Shown here: in pieces, positions 35,707 to 45,022 of the stretch
How positions within the stretch are numbered: position 1 is the first letter of the stretch
How the letters are laid out: each line of letters begins with the position of its first letter
NCBI GenBank assembly: GCA_946624065.1
Contig: CAMORT010000001.1
Coordinates: forward strand, 1-64,000
Length of the DNA: 64,000 nt
Direction: 5' to 3'
Source: F23-D06 sp002392325
Lineage (GTDB): Bacteria > Bacteroidota > Bacteroidia > Bacteroidales > WCHB1-69
Position numbers and translations under genes: made by a program
The notes under the pieces: generated by a model
What the model was told of the DNA's origin: nothing
Seen by the model: only the letters and a program-made list of their open reading frames with translations
Databases searched by the model: none

Positions 35707-38058
35707 ATGTTAGGAATAAACACATCCTTTGAATTAGGAGATGGTCGTGTTGTGACCATCGAGACAGGCAAGTTGGCCAAACAGGCCGACGGGTCTGCTG
35801 TCGTCAGAATGGGCGACACCATGATTCTCGCAACGGTATGTTGCAAGAAAGAGGCCGTTGAGGGTACCGATTTCATGCCCCTCCAGGTCGAATATCAGGA
35901 GAAATACGGCGCACTCGGCCGCATTCCGGGCGGTTTTTTCCGCCGCGAGGCACGCCCCTCCGAATATGAAATTCTCATCGCACGTCTCGTTGACCGTGCC
36001 ATCCGCCCGCTTTTCCCGGCGAACTTCCACGCTGAAACTCAAGTTATTGTTACGCTGATTTCCGGTGACAAGAACCAACTGCCCGACTGCCTCGCCTGTT
36101 TGGCCGCCTCTTCCGCTATCGCCGTTTCCAATATTCCCTTTGAGTGCCCGGTTTCTGAAGTCCGCGTGGGCCGCGTGAACGGACAATTTGTGGTTAACCC
36201 CACCGTTGAGCAAATGGAATCCTCCGACATCGACATGATCGTGGCCGCCTCTATGGACAACATCATGATGGTGGAAGGTGAGATGAAGGAAATCTCCGAA
36301 GAGGACATGGTCGCCGCGCTGACTTTCGCCCAGGAGAACATTAAAGTGCAATGCCAGGCACAGCTTGACTTGGCCGCCAAGGTTCCCACTGCCTATCCGA
36401 AACGTGAGTACTGCCACGAAACCAACGATGAGGAAATCCGTGAGCGTATCAACAAAGAAACCTACGACAAGGTTTACGCTATCGCCAAATCCTTCATGGG
36501 CAAACAAGCCCGTAATGAGGCCTTCGACCAAGTGTTGGCTGAATTTATGGAGACGATTCCTGAAGAGGAACGCGAAGAAAAAGAAAACATGGTGAAACGC
36601 TACTACAGCGATGTGCAATATCACGCTATGCGTAACATGATTCTCGACGAGCGTATCCGTTTGGATGGCCGTGGCACCGAGGACATTCGCCCCATCTGGA
36701 TTGAACCCGGATATCTTCCTTCCGCTCATGGTTCCGCTATCTTCACTCGTGGCGAAACCCAAGCCCTGGCCACTTGTACACTGGGCACCAAATTGGATGA
36801 GCAGATGATTGATGGCGCCGTCATCGAAGGTTCCAGCCGTTTCATGCTGCATTATAACTTCCCGCCTTACAGTGTGGGTGAAGTGAAACGCATCGGCAGC
36901 ACCGGCCGCCGCGAAATCGGTCACGGTAACTTGGCCAAACGCGCCCTTCTTCCTATGATTCCGTTCGACGACCCGTCTTTCCCTTATACGGTTCGTATCG
37001 TTTCCGATATTCTCGAATCCAATGGTAGTTCCTCTATGGCTACGGTTTGCGCCGGCACACTGGCACTGCTCGACTGCGGTGTTAAGATGAAAAAGCCCGT
37101 TTCCGGTATCGCTATGGGTTTGATTACCGACGAGAATTCCGACAAATACGCTATCCTCTCCGATATTCTCGGCGATGAGGACCACCTTGGCGACATGGAC
37201 TTCAAGGTTTGCGGTACTGAAGATGGTATTACCGCATGCCAGATGGACATCAAGATCCATGGTCTTTCTCCCGAAGTGATGGCTGAGGCATTGGCACAGG
37301 CACACAGAGGCCGTATGTTCATCCTCGGCAAAATCAAAGAAGCCATGCCCGCTCCGCGCGAGGATTACAGACCCTTCGTTCCGCGCATCATCCAAATGCA
37401 AATTCCGCGCGAATTTATTGGTGCTGTTATCGGACCTGGAGGCAAGATCATCCAAGAGATGCAGCGTGAAACCAACACCACCATCAACATCGAGGAAGTG
37501 GGCGATTTCGGCGTTATCGATATCGCAGCTCCCAATGTGGACGATATCAATGCCGCCATTGAACGCATCAACCTCATCTGCACCAAACCCGAAGTGGGCG
37601 AAGTGTACGAAGGCACCATCAAAACGATCACCGCTTTTGGCGCATTCGTTGAATTTCTGCCTGGCACCGACGGTTTGCTGCATGTGACCGAAATCGCATA
37701 CCGCCACATTGACAATGTGGAGGATGTGTTGAAGGTGGGTGACAAGATTAAAGTCAAACTTATCGAAATCGACGAGAAGACCGGCAAGTACAGATTGTCT
37801 CACAAGGTACTGCTCCCGAAACCGGAAGGTTACACCGAGCAGGAAGCAAGACCTCGTGGCAACAATGGCCGTCCTTCCCGTCCTAATGGCAATGACCGCC
37901 GCAATGGTGGCGATCGCGGTCCGCGCGGCAACAATCCTCGTGGCCCTCGTAACAATGACCGTCGTCCTCACAACGACAACCGCGAGCAACAGCCGAGACG
38001 CGAAGAACCGCAAGCTCCCGCTACTCCCGAGCTTCCGGATTTCCCCGAACTTGACTAA
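35707..38058 (+). CDS. pnp: Polyribonucleotide nucleotidyltransferase (PNPase) with RG-rich tail
   Basis: A 783-residue phosphorolytic 3'-5' exoribonuclease. Order: first RNase PH domain (FELGDGRVVTIETGKLAKQADGSAVV), helical domain, second RNase PH domain (RGTEDIRPIWIEPGYLPSAHGSAIFTRGETQALATCTLG; MGLITDE), KH domain (IPREFIGAVIGPGGKIIQEMQ near 562-582) and S1 domain (GEVYEGTIKTITAFGAFVEFLPGTDGLLHVTEIA). After the S1 domain comes a tail of about 65 residues made of Arg, Gly, Asn and Pro (RPRGNNGRPSRPNGNDRR and similar), likely disordered and RNA-binding. A 779-residue open frame on the other strand is a shadow. A strong terminator follows. Confidence 0.98.
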   Translation: MLGINTSFELGDGRVVTIETGKLAKQADGSAVVRMGDTMILATVCCKKEAVEGTDFMPLQVEYQEKYGALGRIPGGFFRREARPSEYEILIARLVDRAIRPLFPANFHAETQVIVTLISGDKNQLPDCLACLAASSAIAVSNIPFECPVSEVRVGRVNGQFVVNPTVEQMESSDIDMIVAASMDNIMMVEGEMKEISEEDMVAALTFAQENIKVQCQAQLDLAAKVPTAYPKREYCHETNDEEIRERINKETYDKVYAIAKSFMGKQARNEAFDQVLAEFMETIPEEEREEKENMVKRYYSDVQYHAMRNMILDERIRLDGRGTEDIRPIWIEPGYLPSAHGSAIFTRGETQALATCTLGTKLDEQMIDGAVIEGSSRFMLHYNFPPYSVGEVKRIGSTGRREIGHGNLAKRALLPMIPFDDPSFPYTVRIVSDILESNGSSSMATVCAGTLALLDCGVKMKKPVSGIAMGLITDENSDKYAILSDILGDEDHLGDMDFKVCGTEDGITACQMDIKIHGLSPEVMAEALAQAHRGRMFILGKIKEAMPAPREDYRPFVPRIIQMQIPREFIGAVIGPGGKIIQEMQRETNTTINIEEVGDFGVIDIAAPNVDDINAAIERINLICTKPEVGEVYEGTIKTITAFGAFVEFLPGTDGLLHVTEIAYRHIDNVEDVLKVGDKIKVKLIEIDEKTGKYRLSHKVLLPKPEGYTEQEARPRGNNGRPSRPNGNDRRNGGDRGPRGNNPRGPRNNDRRPHNDNREQQPRREEPQAPATPELPDFPELD

Positions 38059-38080
38059 TCCATATAGTGACAATATTGAA

Positions 38081-38108
38081 AAAGCAGGGTGAAAGCCCTG
38101 CTTTTTTT
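38081..38108 (+). terminator. Rho-independent terminator after pnp
   Basis: AAAGCAGGG/CCCTGCTTT stem with a TGAAAG loop, followed by T-run. Confidence 0.9.
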
Positions 38109-38128
38109 ATGTGTAAAAGTGCTATAAA

Positions 38129-39640
38129 TTAGGATTTTCGAAGTTGTATCCGCATTACCGTACCTTCGTCAATAACAGAAGATTTGACGAAGAGTTTGCC
38201 TTTGTGGTACTCGTTGATGATGCGTTTGGCCAATGTCAGCCCCAAACCCCAACCGCGGTTTTTGGAAGTGTAACCGGGTGAGAATATCTTCTTGTGCATT
38301 TTGGCCGGAATACCTTTGCCGGTATCTTCAATGTCCACAAAAACCTTGTTCTTCTCTTCCGAAATGCGAATGTTGATGGAACCCTTACCATCCATGGCGT
38401 CCACGGCGTTTTTGCAGAGATTTTCCACTACCCACTCAAACAAATAGCGATTCAACGGAAGCACGAGTTGCTCCATCTCGGGTTTGTGGAAAGTGATGTT
38501 CACCATGGAGGACAAGCGGGTTTGCAAATAGGGAACAAATTCGCTGATTACCATAATGAGGTCGGTGTCGTTCAATACAGGAGCGGAACCGATTTTGGAG
38601 AAACGCTGCGCAATCGTCTCCAACCGCTTCACATCCTTCCCGATCTCAGTGGGTATGGACTGGTCCACATCCATTTCTTTCAGCAGCTCATTCCAAGCCA
38701 TCAGCGAGGAGATGGGCGTGCCCAGCTGGTGCGCTGTCTCTTTGCTCATGCCCACCCAAATCCGGTTTTGCTCCGAGCGGCGGGTTACACTAAGCAGTAA
38801 ATAAGCGATAATCAGGAAGATGATAATGAATCCAAGTTCAATGAAAGGAACCAAACGGAGTTGTTTCAACACGGGAGATTCCTCGTAGAACACATAGCAG
38901 GTGCCATGATCGAGCAGATTGATCTCAATGGGCTTGTTGGAAGCCATCATCTTGTCCAAAGTTTCCAGCAATAGAGTGGTGTCGGCCAGTTGGGTGGAGT
39001 CGATATTGCCTGTGTTGATAATGTTCTTTTTCGTGCTATCCGTGATGATAACGGGCACGGATGCCGAGTTGATGACGGTTTCCTGGAAGAAAGACTCCAC
39101 CAGGTTGTCAATCACCACATGAAGTTCAGCATAGGCAGGCGCTTCCTGATAGTAAATGGTCAGGTAGCGGTTGGCAATATACGGGATGGTGAGACTGTTG
39201 TATTTGGCTTTGTCTTCCTCGCCCATTTCCTTGATGTTGCGCATGCGCGAGACACTGTCTGGCACATTGACGGAAGCGTCTATGCTGCCGCCCCGGCTGG
39301 TCACAATCAGTGGGACTGTCTTGTTGGCTGAAATAATGCTCTGATAGAATGTAAGATCCTCATCCAGCGGTGCTTCAATAATTTTTTGGATGGCCGTAGC
39401 CAATATCTTCGCATGGTTGTCCTCCTCCAACTTGATGGAGTTGAAGAAGTTCTCTGTCTCGTTTACGATTTTTGCCTTATACGAGATGGCTCCCGCCCAA
39501 ATTTCGATACGCTTGCGCTCTTCTTGGGCGATATTATTGAACAGTTTGTTGGAATAGATGATGATAAGCACAAAAACGACCGCCGCAGAGATGAAAAGCA
39601 GCCATTTCCAACGGGCACTATGCAGGTCGTTTTTGGCCAT
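38129..39640 (-). CDS. Membrane-bound sensor histidine kinase
   Basis: A 503-residue kinase. TM1 is about 11-31 and TM2 about 258-280, with an extracytoplasmic sensor region of about 225 residues between them. There is no clear HAMP or PAS domain. The phosphoacceptor His is in GMSKETAHQLGTPISSLMAWNELL near 300, the variant HQLGTP box common in Bacteroidota rather than HELRTP. The ATPase domain shows NLCKNAVDAMDG (N box), DIEDTGKGIPAK (G1) and GWGLGLTLAKRI (G2). No response regulator is adjacent. It starts 12 bp after moxR ends, so it belongs to the surA-moxR-kinase unit. Confidence 0.92.
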   Translation of the reverse strand: MAKNDLHSARWKWLLFISAAVVFVLIIIYSNKLFNNIAQEERKRIEIWAGAISYKAKIVNETENFFNSIKLEEDNHAKILATAIQKIIEAPLDEDLTFYQSIISANKTVPLIVTSRGGSIDASVNVPDSVSRMRNIKEMGEEDKAKYNSLTIPYIANRYLTIYYQEAPAYAELHVVIDNLVESFFQETVINSASVPVIITDSTKKNIINTGNIDSTQLADTTLLLETLDKMMASNKPIEINLLDHGTCYVFYEESPVLKQLRLVPFIELGFIIIFLIIAYLLLSVTRRSEQNRIWVGMSKETAHQLGTPISSLMAWNELLKEMDVDQSIPTEIGKDVKRLETIAQRFSKIGSAPVLNDTDLIMVISEFVPYLQTRLSSMVNITFHKPEMEQLVLPLNRYLFEWVVENLCKNAVDAMDGKGSINIRISEEKNKVFVDIEDTGKGIPAKMHKKIFSPGYTSKNRGWGLGLTLAKRIINEYHKGKLFVKSSVIDEGTVMRIQLRKS

Positions 39641-39652
39641 GATGGTATGGTT

Positions 39653-40633
39653 TTATTCTGCTGCCACGAGCAGTTTGTCGATAATCTGCTCCACGGTGAT
39701 GCCTTCGGCTTCCGCCTTGTAGTTTTTGATGATACGGTGGCGTAAAATGTTGTGTGCCACAGCTTTCACATCCTCAATATCGGGAGAGTACTTGCCATCC
39801 AGAACGGCGTGTGTGCGGGCACCAATGATCAGAAACTGGGAGGCTCGCGGACCGGCACCCCAGGAGAGGTAGTCGTTGGCCCATTGGTGCGCTTTTGATG
39901 TGCCCGGGCGGGTGAGCGTAGCCAGATTCACGGCATAGCGATAGACATTCTCCGGAACAGGCACTTTCTGCAACAACTTCTGGTAGAAGATGATATCCTC
40001 CACAGTCAGCACACGTTTGGGTTCCTGCATGGCGCCGTGGATGGTGCTTTTCACGATTTGAACCTCCTCATCTTGAGAAGGATAATCCAGCATAATATTG
40101 AACATGAAGCGGTCTTGTTGGGCCTCTGGCAGCGGGTAGGTACCCTCTTGCTCAATTGGGTTTTGTGTGGCCAGCACAAAGAACGGGTCGGGAAGGGCGT
40201 AGGTGGTGCCGTTCATACTGACGGAGCGCTCCTGCATGGCTTCCAGCAAAGCGGATTGCGTTTTGGGCGGGGTACGGTTGATCTCGTCCGCGAGCACGAT
40301 ATTGGCGAATATAGGGCCCTTTACAAACTTGAAATTACGGCTGTCGTCCAGAATCTCGGCACCCATGATGTCGGAAGGCATCAAGTCGGGGGTGAACTGG
40401 ATACGGTTGTAACTCATATCCACCGCCTTGGCTATTGTGGTGATCATCAATGTTTTAGCCAGTCCGGGCACACCAATCAGCAATGCGTGGCTGCGACTGA
40501 ACATGGCCATTAGGATGTTCTTTACCACTTCATCCTGGCCCACTATCACCTTGGCGATTTCCTGTTTCAGCTCTTTATATTTTTCAACGAAAGCCTCAAT
40601 GGCTTCCACATCCGTTTTCGTGTTCAAATCCAT
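39653..40633 (-). CDS. MoxR-family AAA+ ATPase
   Basis: A 326-residue MoxR ATPase with Walker A-like GVPGLAKTLM near 57-66, Walker B VLADEINR near 112-119, sensor 1 ATQNPIEQEGTYPLPEAQQDRF near 154-175, and FMFNIMLDYPS. MoxR proteins act as chaperones for partner proteins, usually DUF58 or von Willebrand domain proteins encoded next to them. Here no such partner follows; the downstream gene is a histidine kinase and the upstream one a SurA-like PPIase. Confidence 0.93.
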   Translation of the reverse strand: MDLNTKTDVEAIEAFVEKYKELKQEIAKVIVGQDEVVKNILMAMFSRSHALLIGVPGLAKTLMITTIAKAVDMSYNRIQFTPDLMPSDIMGAEILDDSRNFKFVKGPIFANIVLADEINRTPPKTQSALLEAMQERSVSMNGTTYALPDPFFVLATQNPIEQEGTYPLPEAQQDRFMFNIMLDYPSQDEEVQIVKSTIHGAMQEPKRVLTVEDIIFYQKLLQKVPVPENVYRYAVNLATLTRPGTSKAHQWANDYLSWGAGPRASQFLIIGARTHAVLDGKYSPDIEDVKAVAHNILRHRIIKNYKAEAEGITVEQIIDKLLVAAE

Positions 40634-40680
40634 ATTAGTAGTTCAATTAATTTTGTATCAGTTCCCTTGAATAATACCTG

Positions 40681-42033
40681 TTAAGGAATCTGCCATTTGG
40701 TAACGAAGGAACATTCCTTATATTGTGCATTCAGTTTAATGCTGGTCACTTTCACTTTGTCCACCACCCATTTTTGGAGGGCGTTGTATTTTTTCTCTTC
40801 AAGTGCGGCGTTTTTGATCATGTCATAATCTTCCACGATGTTGGCGCGGTGTTCGGCAACCTTCTCTTTGAGGTAAATGAGCCGGTAAGCCATGATGCCG
40901 TCATCGTTCACGAAGGGCACGCATTCGGAGTATTCGCCGGGTATTAATTTATTGATAGAGGCGAAAGTGGCCTCATCCAGAGACTGTCTGTCAAAGTTGT
41001 GGGAATTGGTGTAGGGATTCACCACCATGCCTCCGTTGGATTTCGTGGGTCCTTCGGAGAACCTTTTGGCCGCCTCTTCCAAGCTGAGTTTCTCGTTAAT
41101 GATGATGCCGCGCACGCTGTCAAGGTAGGAGATGGCTTTCACCTGCTCTTCGGTGGAGGGTTTGGGTTGGATGAGGATGTGGGCAACATGGATGGACTCG
41201 CCCTTGCGCTCGATCATCTGGATGATGTGGTAACCGGCGCGGGTTTTAAGCACTTGTGAGATTTCGCCGGACTTCAGGTTGAAGGCCACGGCTTCGAATT
41301 CGGGGTAGAGGGTGCCGCGTTCCACGAAACCGAGGTCGCCGCCCTTGGAGGCGCTGCCGGGGTCATCGGAGTAGAGGCGTGCGAGCATGGAGAACTTCTC
41401 GCCCCGGAGCACGCGCTCGCGGTACTCGTTCAAGCGCGCCTTCACGGCTTCTGTCTCTTCTTCGCTAACCGGCGGAATTTTTACAATTTCGCCAAACTGG
41501 TAGCTGGTGGGTACAACGGGCAGACTGTCAGCACTCAGGTTTTTGGCAAACTGCTTCACCTCCGAAGGGGTGACCGTGATGTTGCTGGTGATCTTGGACT
41601 GGACCTGATCGATCAGTGCCTGCTCATACATCATCTCCTTTAAATCCTTCTTGATTTCGGAAATGGGTTTGTGGAAATATTCCTCAATGTATTTCGTGTT
41701 GCCGCCCACTTGTTGCAGAAAGTAGGAGAGCCGGCTGTTTACAAGATAGTCCACTTCCTCGTCGGTGACCTCAATGCTGTCCAACTCGGCTTGGTTGACC
41801 ATCAGTTTGTTAAACATCAGCGTCTCAAGAATATAGCATCGTGTTTCTTCCGGATCCTCCACCGTGTTGAATTGGGCGGTGTAGTCAAGGTAGTGCTTTT
41901 CCAGATCCGACTGCATAATGATTTCCTTACCGATGACCGCCACAATGCCGTCAACGGGGATCCCGCCGCCTTGGGCGAGCACAGAAACGCTGCACATCAG
42001 AAACAGCAGGCCGCAGAAAAATGTTTTTTTCAT
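40681..42033 (-). CDS. SurA-like periplasmic peptidyl-prolyl isomerase
   Basis: A 450-residue exported chaperone. Signal peptide MKKTFFCGLLFLMCSVSVLAQ, then an N-terminal SurA chaperone region (GIVAVIGKEIIMQSDLEKHY) and two parvulin domains: one around YSDDPGSASKGGDLGFVERGTLYPEFEAVAF near 215-245, another around VAHILIQPKP to GGMVVNPY. It helps fold outer-membrane proteins. The frame extends 34 codons further upstream, but those codons cover the rpmH terminator and lack a signal sequence. ATG 42033 (or 42036) gives a textbook signal peptide. Confidence 0.92.
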   Translation of the reverse strand: MKKTFFCGLLFLMCSVSVLAQGGGIPVDGIVAVIGKEIIMQSDLEKHYLDYTAQFNTVEDPEETRCYILETLMFNKLMVNQAELDSIEVTDEEVDYLVNSRLSYFLQQVGGNTKYIEEYFHKPISEIKKDLKEMMYEQALIDQVQSKITSNITVTPSEVKQFAKNLSADSLPVVPTSYQFGEIVKIPPVSEEETEAVKARLNEYRERVLRGEKFSMLARLYSDDPGSASKGGDLGFVERGTLYPEFEAVAFNLKSGEISQVLKTRAGYHIIQMIERKGESIHVAHILIQPKPSTEEQVKAISYLDSVRGIIINEKLSLEEAAKRFSEGPTKSNGGMVVNPYTNSHNFDRQSLDEATFASINKLIPGEYSECVPFVNDDGIMAYRLIYLKEKVAEHRANIVEDYDMIKNAALEEKKYNALQKWVVDKVKVTSIKLNAQYKECSFVTKWQIP

Positions 42034-42090
42034 CATGCGTTCATCGTCTTTAAACCAATTTGCGTCCTCAAAAACGCGGGGCGAAAATAC

Positions 42091-42116
42091 AAAAAAAAGA
42101 AGACGACCGCCTTCTT
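42091..42116 (-). terminator. Terminator after rpmH
   Basis: On the minus strand AAGAAG-gcggtcgt-CTTCTT is followed by a run of eight T (including the last two of the stem). It lies between rpmH and the surA-like start. Confidence 0.7.
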
Positions 42117-42149
42117 TTCCTTGATAAAAACGCAATTATCGGACAGTTA

Positions 42150-42308
42150 TTATTTTCTGCCGAGACTTTCGTCAGAAACGGTCAGTTTCTTTCTGCCTTT
42201 CGCTCTGCGGGCAGCCAACACACGGCGACCATTAGCGGTGGACATTCTCTCTCTGAAACCGTGTTTGTTTCTGCGTCTTTCATTTGAAGGTTGATATGTT
42301 CTTTTCAT
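42150..42308 (-). CDS. rpmH: 50S ribosomal protein L34
   Basis: A 52-residue L34: MKRTYQPSNERRRNKHGFRE, then MSTANGRRVLAARRAKGRKKL. The frame opens 17 codons upstream, but those codons contain the promoter box. ATG 42308 is the family start. No dnaA or rnpA neighbour is present, unlike the arrangement in many other bacteria. Confidence 0.97.
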   Translation of the reverse strand: MKRTYQPSNERRRNKHGFRERMSTANGRRVLAARRAKGRKKLTVSDESLGRK

Positions 42309-42348
42309 CTCTCTAAATGTTTGTTTTTTACTCTCTTTTTTGGGGGTG

Positions 42349-42356
42349 CAAAAATA
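42349..42356 (-). promoter_or_regulatory. Promoter box for rpmH (TATTTTTG, minus strand)
   Basis: TATTTTTG on the minus strand, 40 bp before the rpmH ATG. Confidence 0.65.
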
Positions 42357-42480
42357 CACTTTTTTTCAAATAAACAAACTTTTTATTGTTAAAAAAAATT
42401 ATAGTCTGATTTGCTGTCTGTATTTCCACTTTTTTTAGTATTATTGCTTTTCTGTTTAAAATGAATAAATTTTTGCCCCT

Positions 42481-44937
42481 ATGAATAAGAATATTTTTGC
42501 GTTATTTGTTGCCATCTTATTGGTTATCAGCAATTTCTCGTTTGCCCAAACCGAATCTCCCTATATGGATTTCAATCCGGTGCAGATTAAGGAAAATGCG
42601 AAGTACGCCAAGAATTTTACCCCTAACAATTATGACAGCAAGGTTTTATACAAATGCATGTCCGAGGTGTTGGACGCCGCCCGTGCGCAATACCGCTTCT
42701 TGCCGCCCATGAAGCACGATATCAACATGGACTCCACCGCGCAGTTCCAGGCCGACTACATGGCCTCCAAGGATGAGAAGACGGAAGACAACTTCGCTCC
42801 ATACAAGACTTTGCCATACCGTATGCGCAAATATAGCTTGTCGGGCAATGGTTTCGAACTGGTCACCAAAGTGAAAGCGTACCTCGGTGAGCAGGAATAT
42901 TCCTACTATGACCTTTGCTTGGCCGCCGTGCAGACATTTCTGAAGAATGCGAAACAAGTGGAAGTCCTGTTGGACAGACAATACAGTTATGTGGGCCTGG
43001 GCATGAATACCGACGCGCAGATGAAGAACATGTACATTTCGATGGTGTTCGGCAACGACCGCTCTTTCAATCCGTATAAGCCGGCCTACGGAGCCAAGGA
43101 CCTGCCTTACTCCAAAGGTATGGCCAATCTCAAGGCATACGATGACAAAATATGCAAGAAATGCGCTGCCGAACCCGCACTTGAAGTGCTTTCCGAATAT
43201 GTCAGCATCAGCAAAAACGGTGAAGTTTACATCAAATGCGACGATTACAAGCAACTGAAAAAACTCATCGGCAAAGAAGGGGACGCCATCGCCATCGATT
43301 TTGTGCAACGCAGCCAATACGAATGCGACGGATTCAATATTGATTACGACCATGCCAACCGCGGTTTTGTCACCAAACCCATCACCTTTGAAACGATTAT
43401 GGAGAAGAACGAAAACGCGAACCTCAAGAGCGGCAAGCTGATTGCCAAAGTGGCCGATCTTCCGGAACAAGTGGAACTGAACAAGGATGTGGACATTCAT
43501 GTGTTGGTGTTGAAAGAGGGCAACCGCGTTTGCCGTACCATCATCCCGAAGAATATTGAGGTGAAGAATGCCTCCTATACGGAGAAAATCAACTATTTGA
43601 AAGATGAAAAAGGCATCAAGAGCGCTGGTGAATGGGTTATTACGCCTGAGGAGAGCACGTTCAGCGTTTCATTCCCATACGATTTGAAGAAAACCGACTA
43701 CACAACCGCCGCTTTTGACTCCGTACTGAAAAATGCGGATGTTCCGGAATACACGGTCAATAAAATTGAGATTATTGCCCACAATTCCCCGAATTACTAC
43801 AAGGATGCCAATTACCAGAAGATTCAGACCAAACGCGCTGAGTTTTTGAAGAAAGATATGCTCACCAAATCACCCGGTGCCGACATTACCATCAGCTACG
43901 ATTATTGTTGGGAGGACTTCAAGAAGAGCATTGTGAACAATGGGGAATACTATGATTTGAGTTTCCTCACGCTGGACGAAGCCGCCCGCCAGCTCCGGAG
44001 CGACAGCTGGGCGCTGAAAACCCTCGACAGCGGTTGGTTGGCCCCGTGCCGTTACTATGAGATCAAGTATTATGTCACCTATTCCGCTTCCACCAAGGAA
44101 CAGGAAGAGGCCTTCGCCACATGGAAATTCAATCAGGCCATCAAGAATAAAAACAAAGGTCTGGCCATGTCGATTGAGAATTACATCATTGACAAAGTGG
44201 AAAAAGGCGAATACAACAGTTCTGTTCTGAATGATCTTAAAATCCCGAACAACAAGGATTACCAGACGCTGTTGAACAACCGCCTGTATGTCCAGTGTTT
44301 GAAAGCACCGAAGTTGACGGAGAATCTTGCGTCTGAAATGACCAAGGTGTATAACCTCAATCCGGCCAACCAGATGCTTTTGTTCAACACCACGGTTGGC
44401 GATGTGTTCTTGGGTAAGATTAACTCTCCCGCTGACATTGCCAAGATACAGGCAGCCATCGACCGTCTGTATTCCGTTCCCGGAGTTCCGAAAGAGCGGG
44501 TGAACAGTCTTAACATGGAATATCAGCTGAAACTGGTGAATTATCTGGATACAGCTGTTCAAAGCATGGAAAACCAGGCATTGCAAACCGCCACCTTTGC
44601 CAAGATCAAAGAGATTCGTAACCCCAAGCTCGACAGTTGGCAGAACGCATACAAGCTGGCTGCCTGTTTTGTGAAAAAGCACGATTACGCATACGCCCTC
44701 TCATTGATGGATCCGTTCTTGGATGATCCTAAGATTTCCGAAGATTTCATCATGTCGTATGTTTCCATCGCCGCCCATCGGCCGGAATCATATTTGAGTG
44801 CGCTTTTCACCAAAGCCGTGAAAATCGCCTTTGAGAAAAACCCGGGTCGCTTGTGTAGTGTCTTCGAGAAGATTCCGTATTGCGTGATGGAAAACGAAGA
44901 GGTGAAAGCCATCTTGTGCAAGAATTGTGATAGATAA
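42481..44937 (+). CDS. Exported protein with CAP-like N-terminal and OmpA-like middle regions (function unknown)
   Basis: An 818-residue protein with signal peptide 1-22 (ending SFAQ), not recognised as a whole. Residues about 57-195 resemble a diverged CAP/SCP domain: ARAQYRFLPPMKHDINMDSTAQFQADYMA, and the closing QVEVLLDRQYSYVGLGMN...MYISMVFGN, although the usual active-site His residues are not clear. Residues about 420-465 (VNKIEIIAHNSP...YQKIQTKRAEFLKKDML) recall an OmpA-like peptidoglycan-binding repeat. The last 270 residues are helical and repeat-like. A Cys pair (KICKKCAAEP) is near 225. It stands alone, with a poor promoter box and a 9-bp repeat tract starting 4 bp after its stop. 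Confidence 0.75.
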   Translation: MNKNIFALFVAILLVISNFSFAQTESPYMDFNPVQIKENAKYAKNFTPNNYDSKVLYKCMSEVLDAARAQYRFLPPMKHDINMDSTAQFQADYMASKDEKTEDNFAPYKTLPYRMRKYSLSGNGFELVTKVKAYLGEQEYSYYDLCLAAVQTFLKNAKQVEVLLDRQYSYVGLGMNTDAQMKNMYISMVFGNDRSFNPYKPAYGAKDLPYSKGMANLKAYDDKICKKCAAEPALEVLSEYVSISKNGEVYIKCDDYKQLKKLIGKEGDAIAIDFVQRSQYECDGFNIDYDHANRGFVTKPITFETIMEKNENANLKSGKLIAKVADLPEQVELNKDVDIHVLVLKEGNRVCRTIIPKNIEVKNASYTEKINYLKDEKGIKSAGEWVITPEESTFSVSFPYDLKKTDYTTAAFDSVLKNADVPEYTVNKIEIIAHNSPNYYKDANYQKIQTKRAEFLKKDMLTKSPGADITISYDYCWEDFKKSIVNNGEYYDLSFLTLDEAARQLRSDSWALKTLDSGWLAPCRYYEIKYYVTYSASTKEQEEAFATWKFNQAIKNKNKGLAMSIENYIIDKVEKGEYNSSVLNDLKIPNNKDYQTLLNNRLYVQCLKAPKLTENLASEMTKVYNLNPANQMLLFNTTVGDVFLGKINSPADIAKIQAAIDRLYSVPGVPKERVNSLNMEYQLKLVNYLDTAVQSMENQALQTATFAKIKEIRNPKLDSWQNAYKLAACFVKKHDYAYALSLMDPFLDDPKISEDFIMSYVSIAAHRPESYLSALFTKAVKIAFEKNPGRLCSVFEKIPYCVMENEEVKAILCKNCDR

Positions 44938-44941
44938 AAGA

Positions 44942-44986
44942 GGGTACAAGAGGTACATGGGGTAAAAGAGGTGAAAGGGGTGACTT
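44942..44986. repeat. Degenerate 9-bp tandem tract
   Basis: Five units in register: GGGTACAAG, AGGTACATG, GGGTAAAAG, AGGTGAAAG, GGGTGACTT. It begins 4 bp after the stop of the upstream gene and ends 36 bp before the RluD-type gene. Confidence 0.85.
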
Positions 44987-45022
44987 CTATTCGCAACTTT
45001 CGCAATATCATATTATTATTTC

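Noticed and set aside
35734..38073. A 779-codon open frame on the minus strand opposite pnp
   Set aside because: It mirrors pnp almost end to end, has no signal or recognisable domain, and its composition follows from the codon use of pnp. It is a shadow frame.
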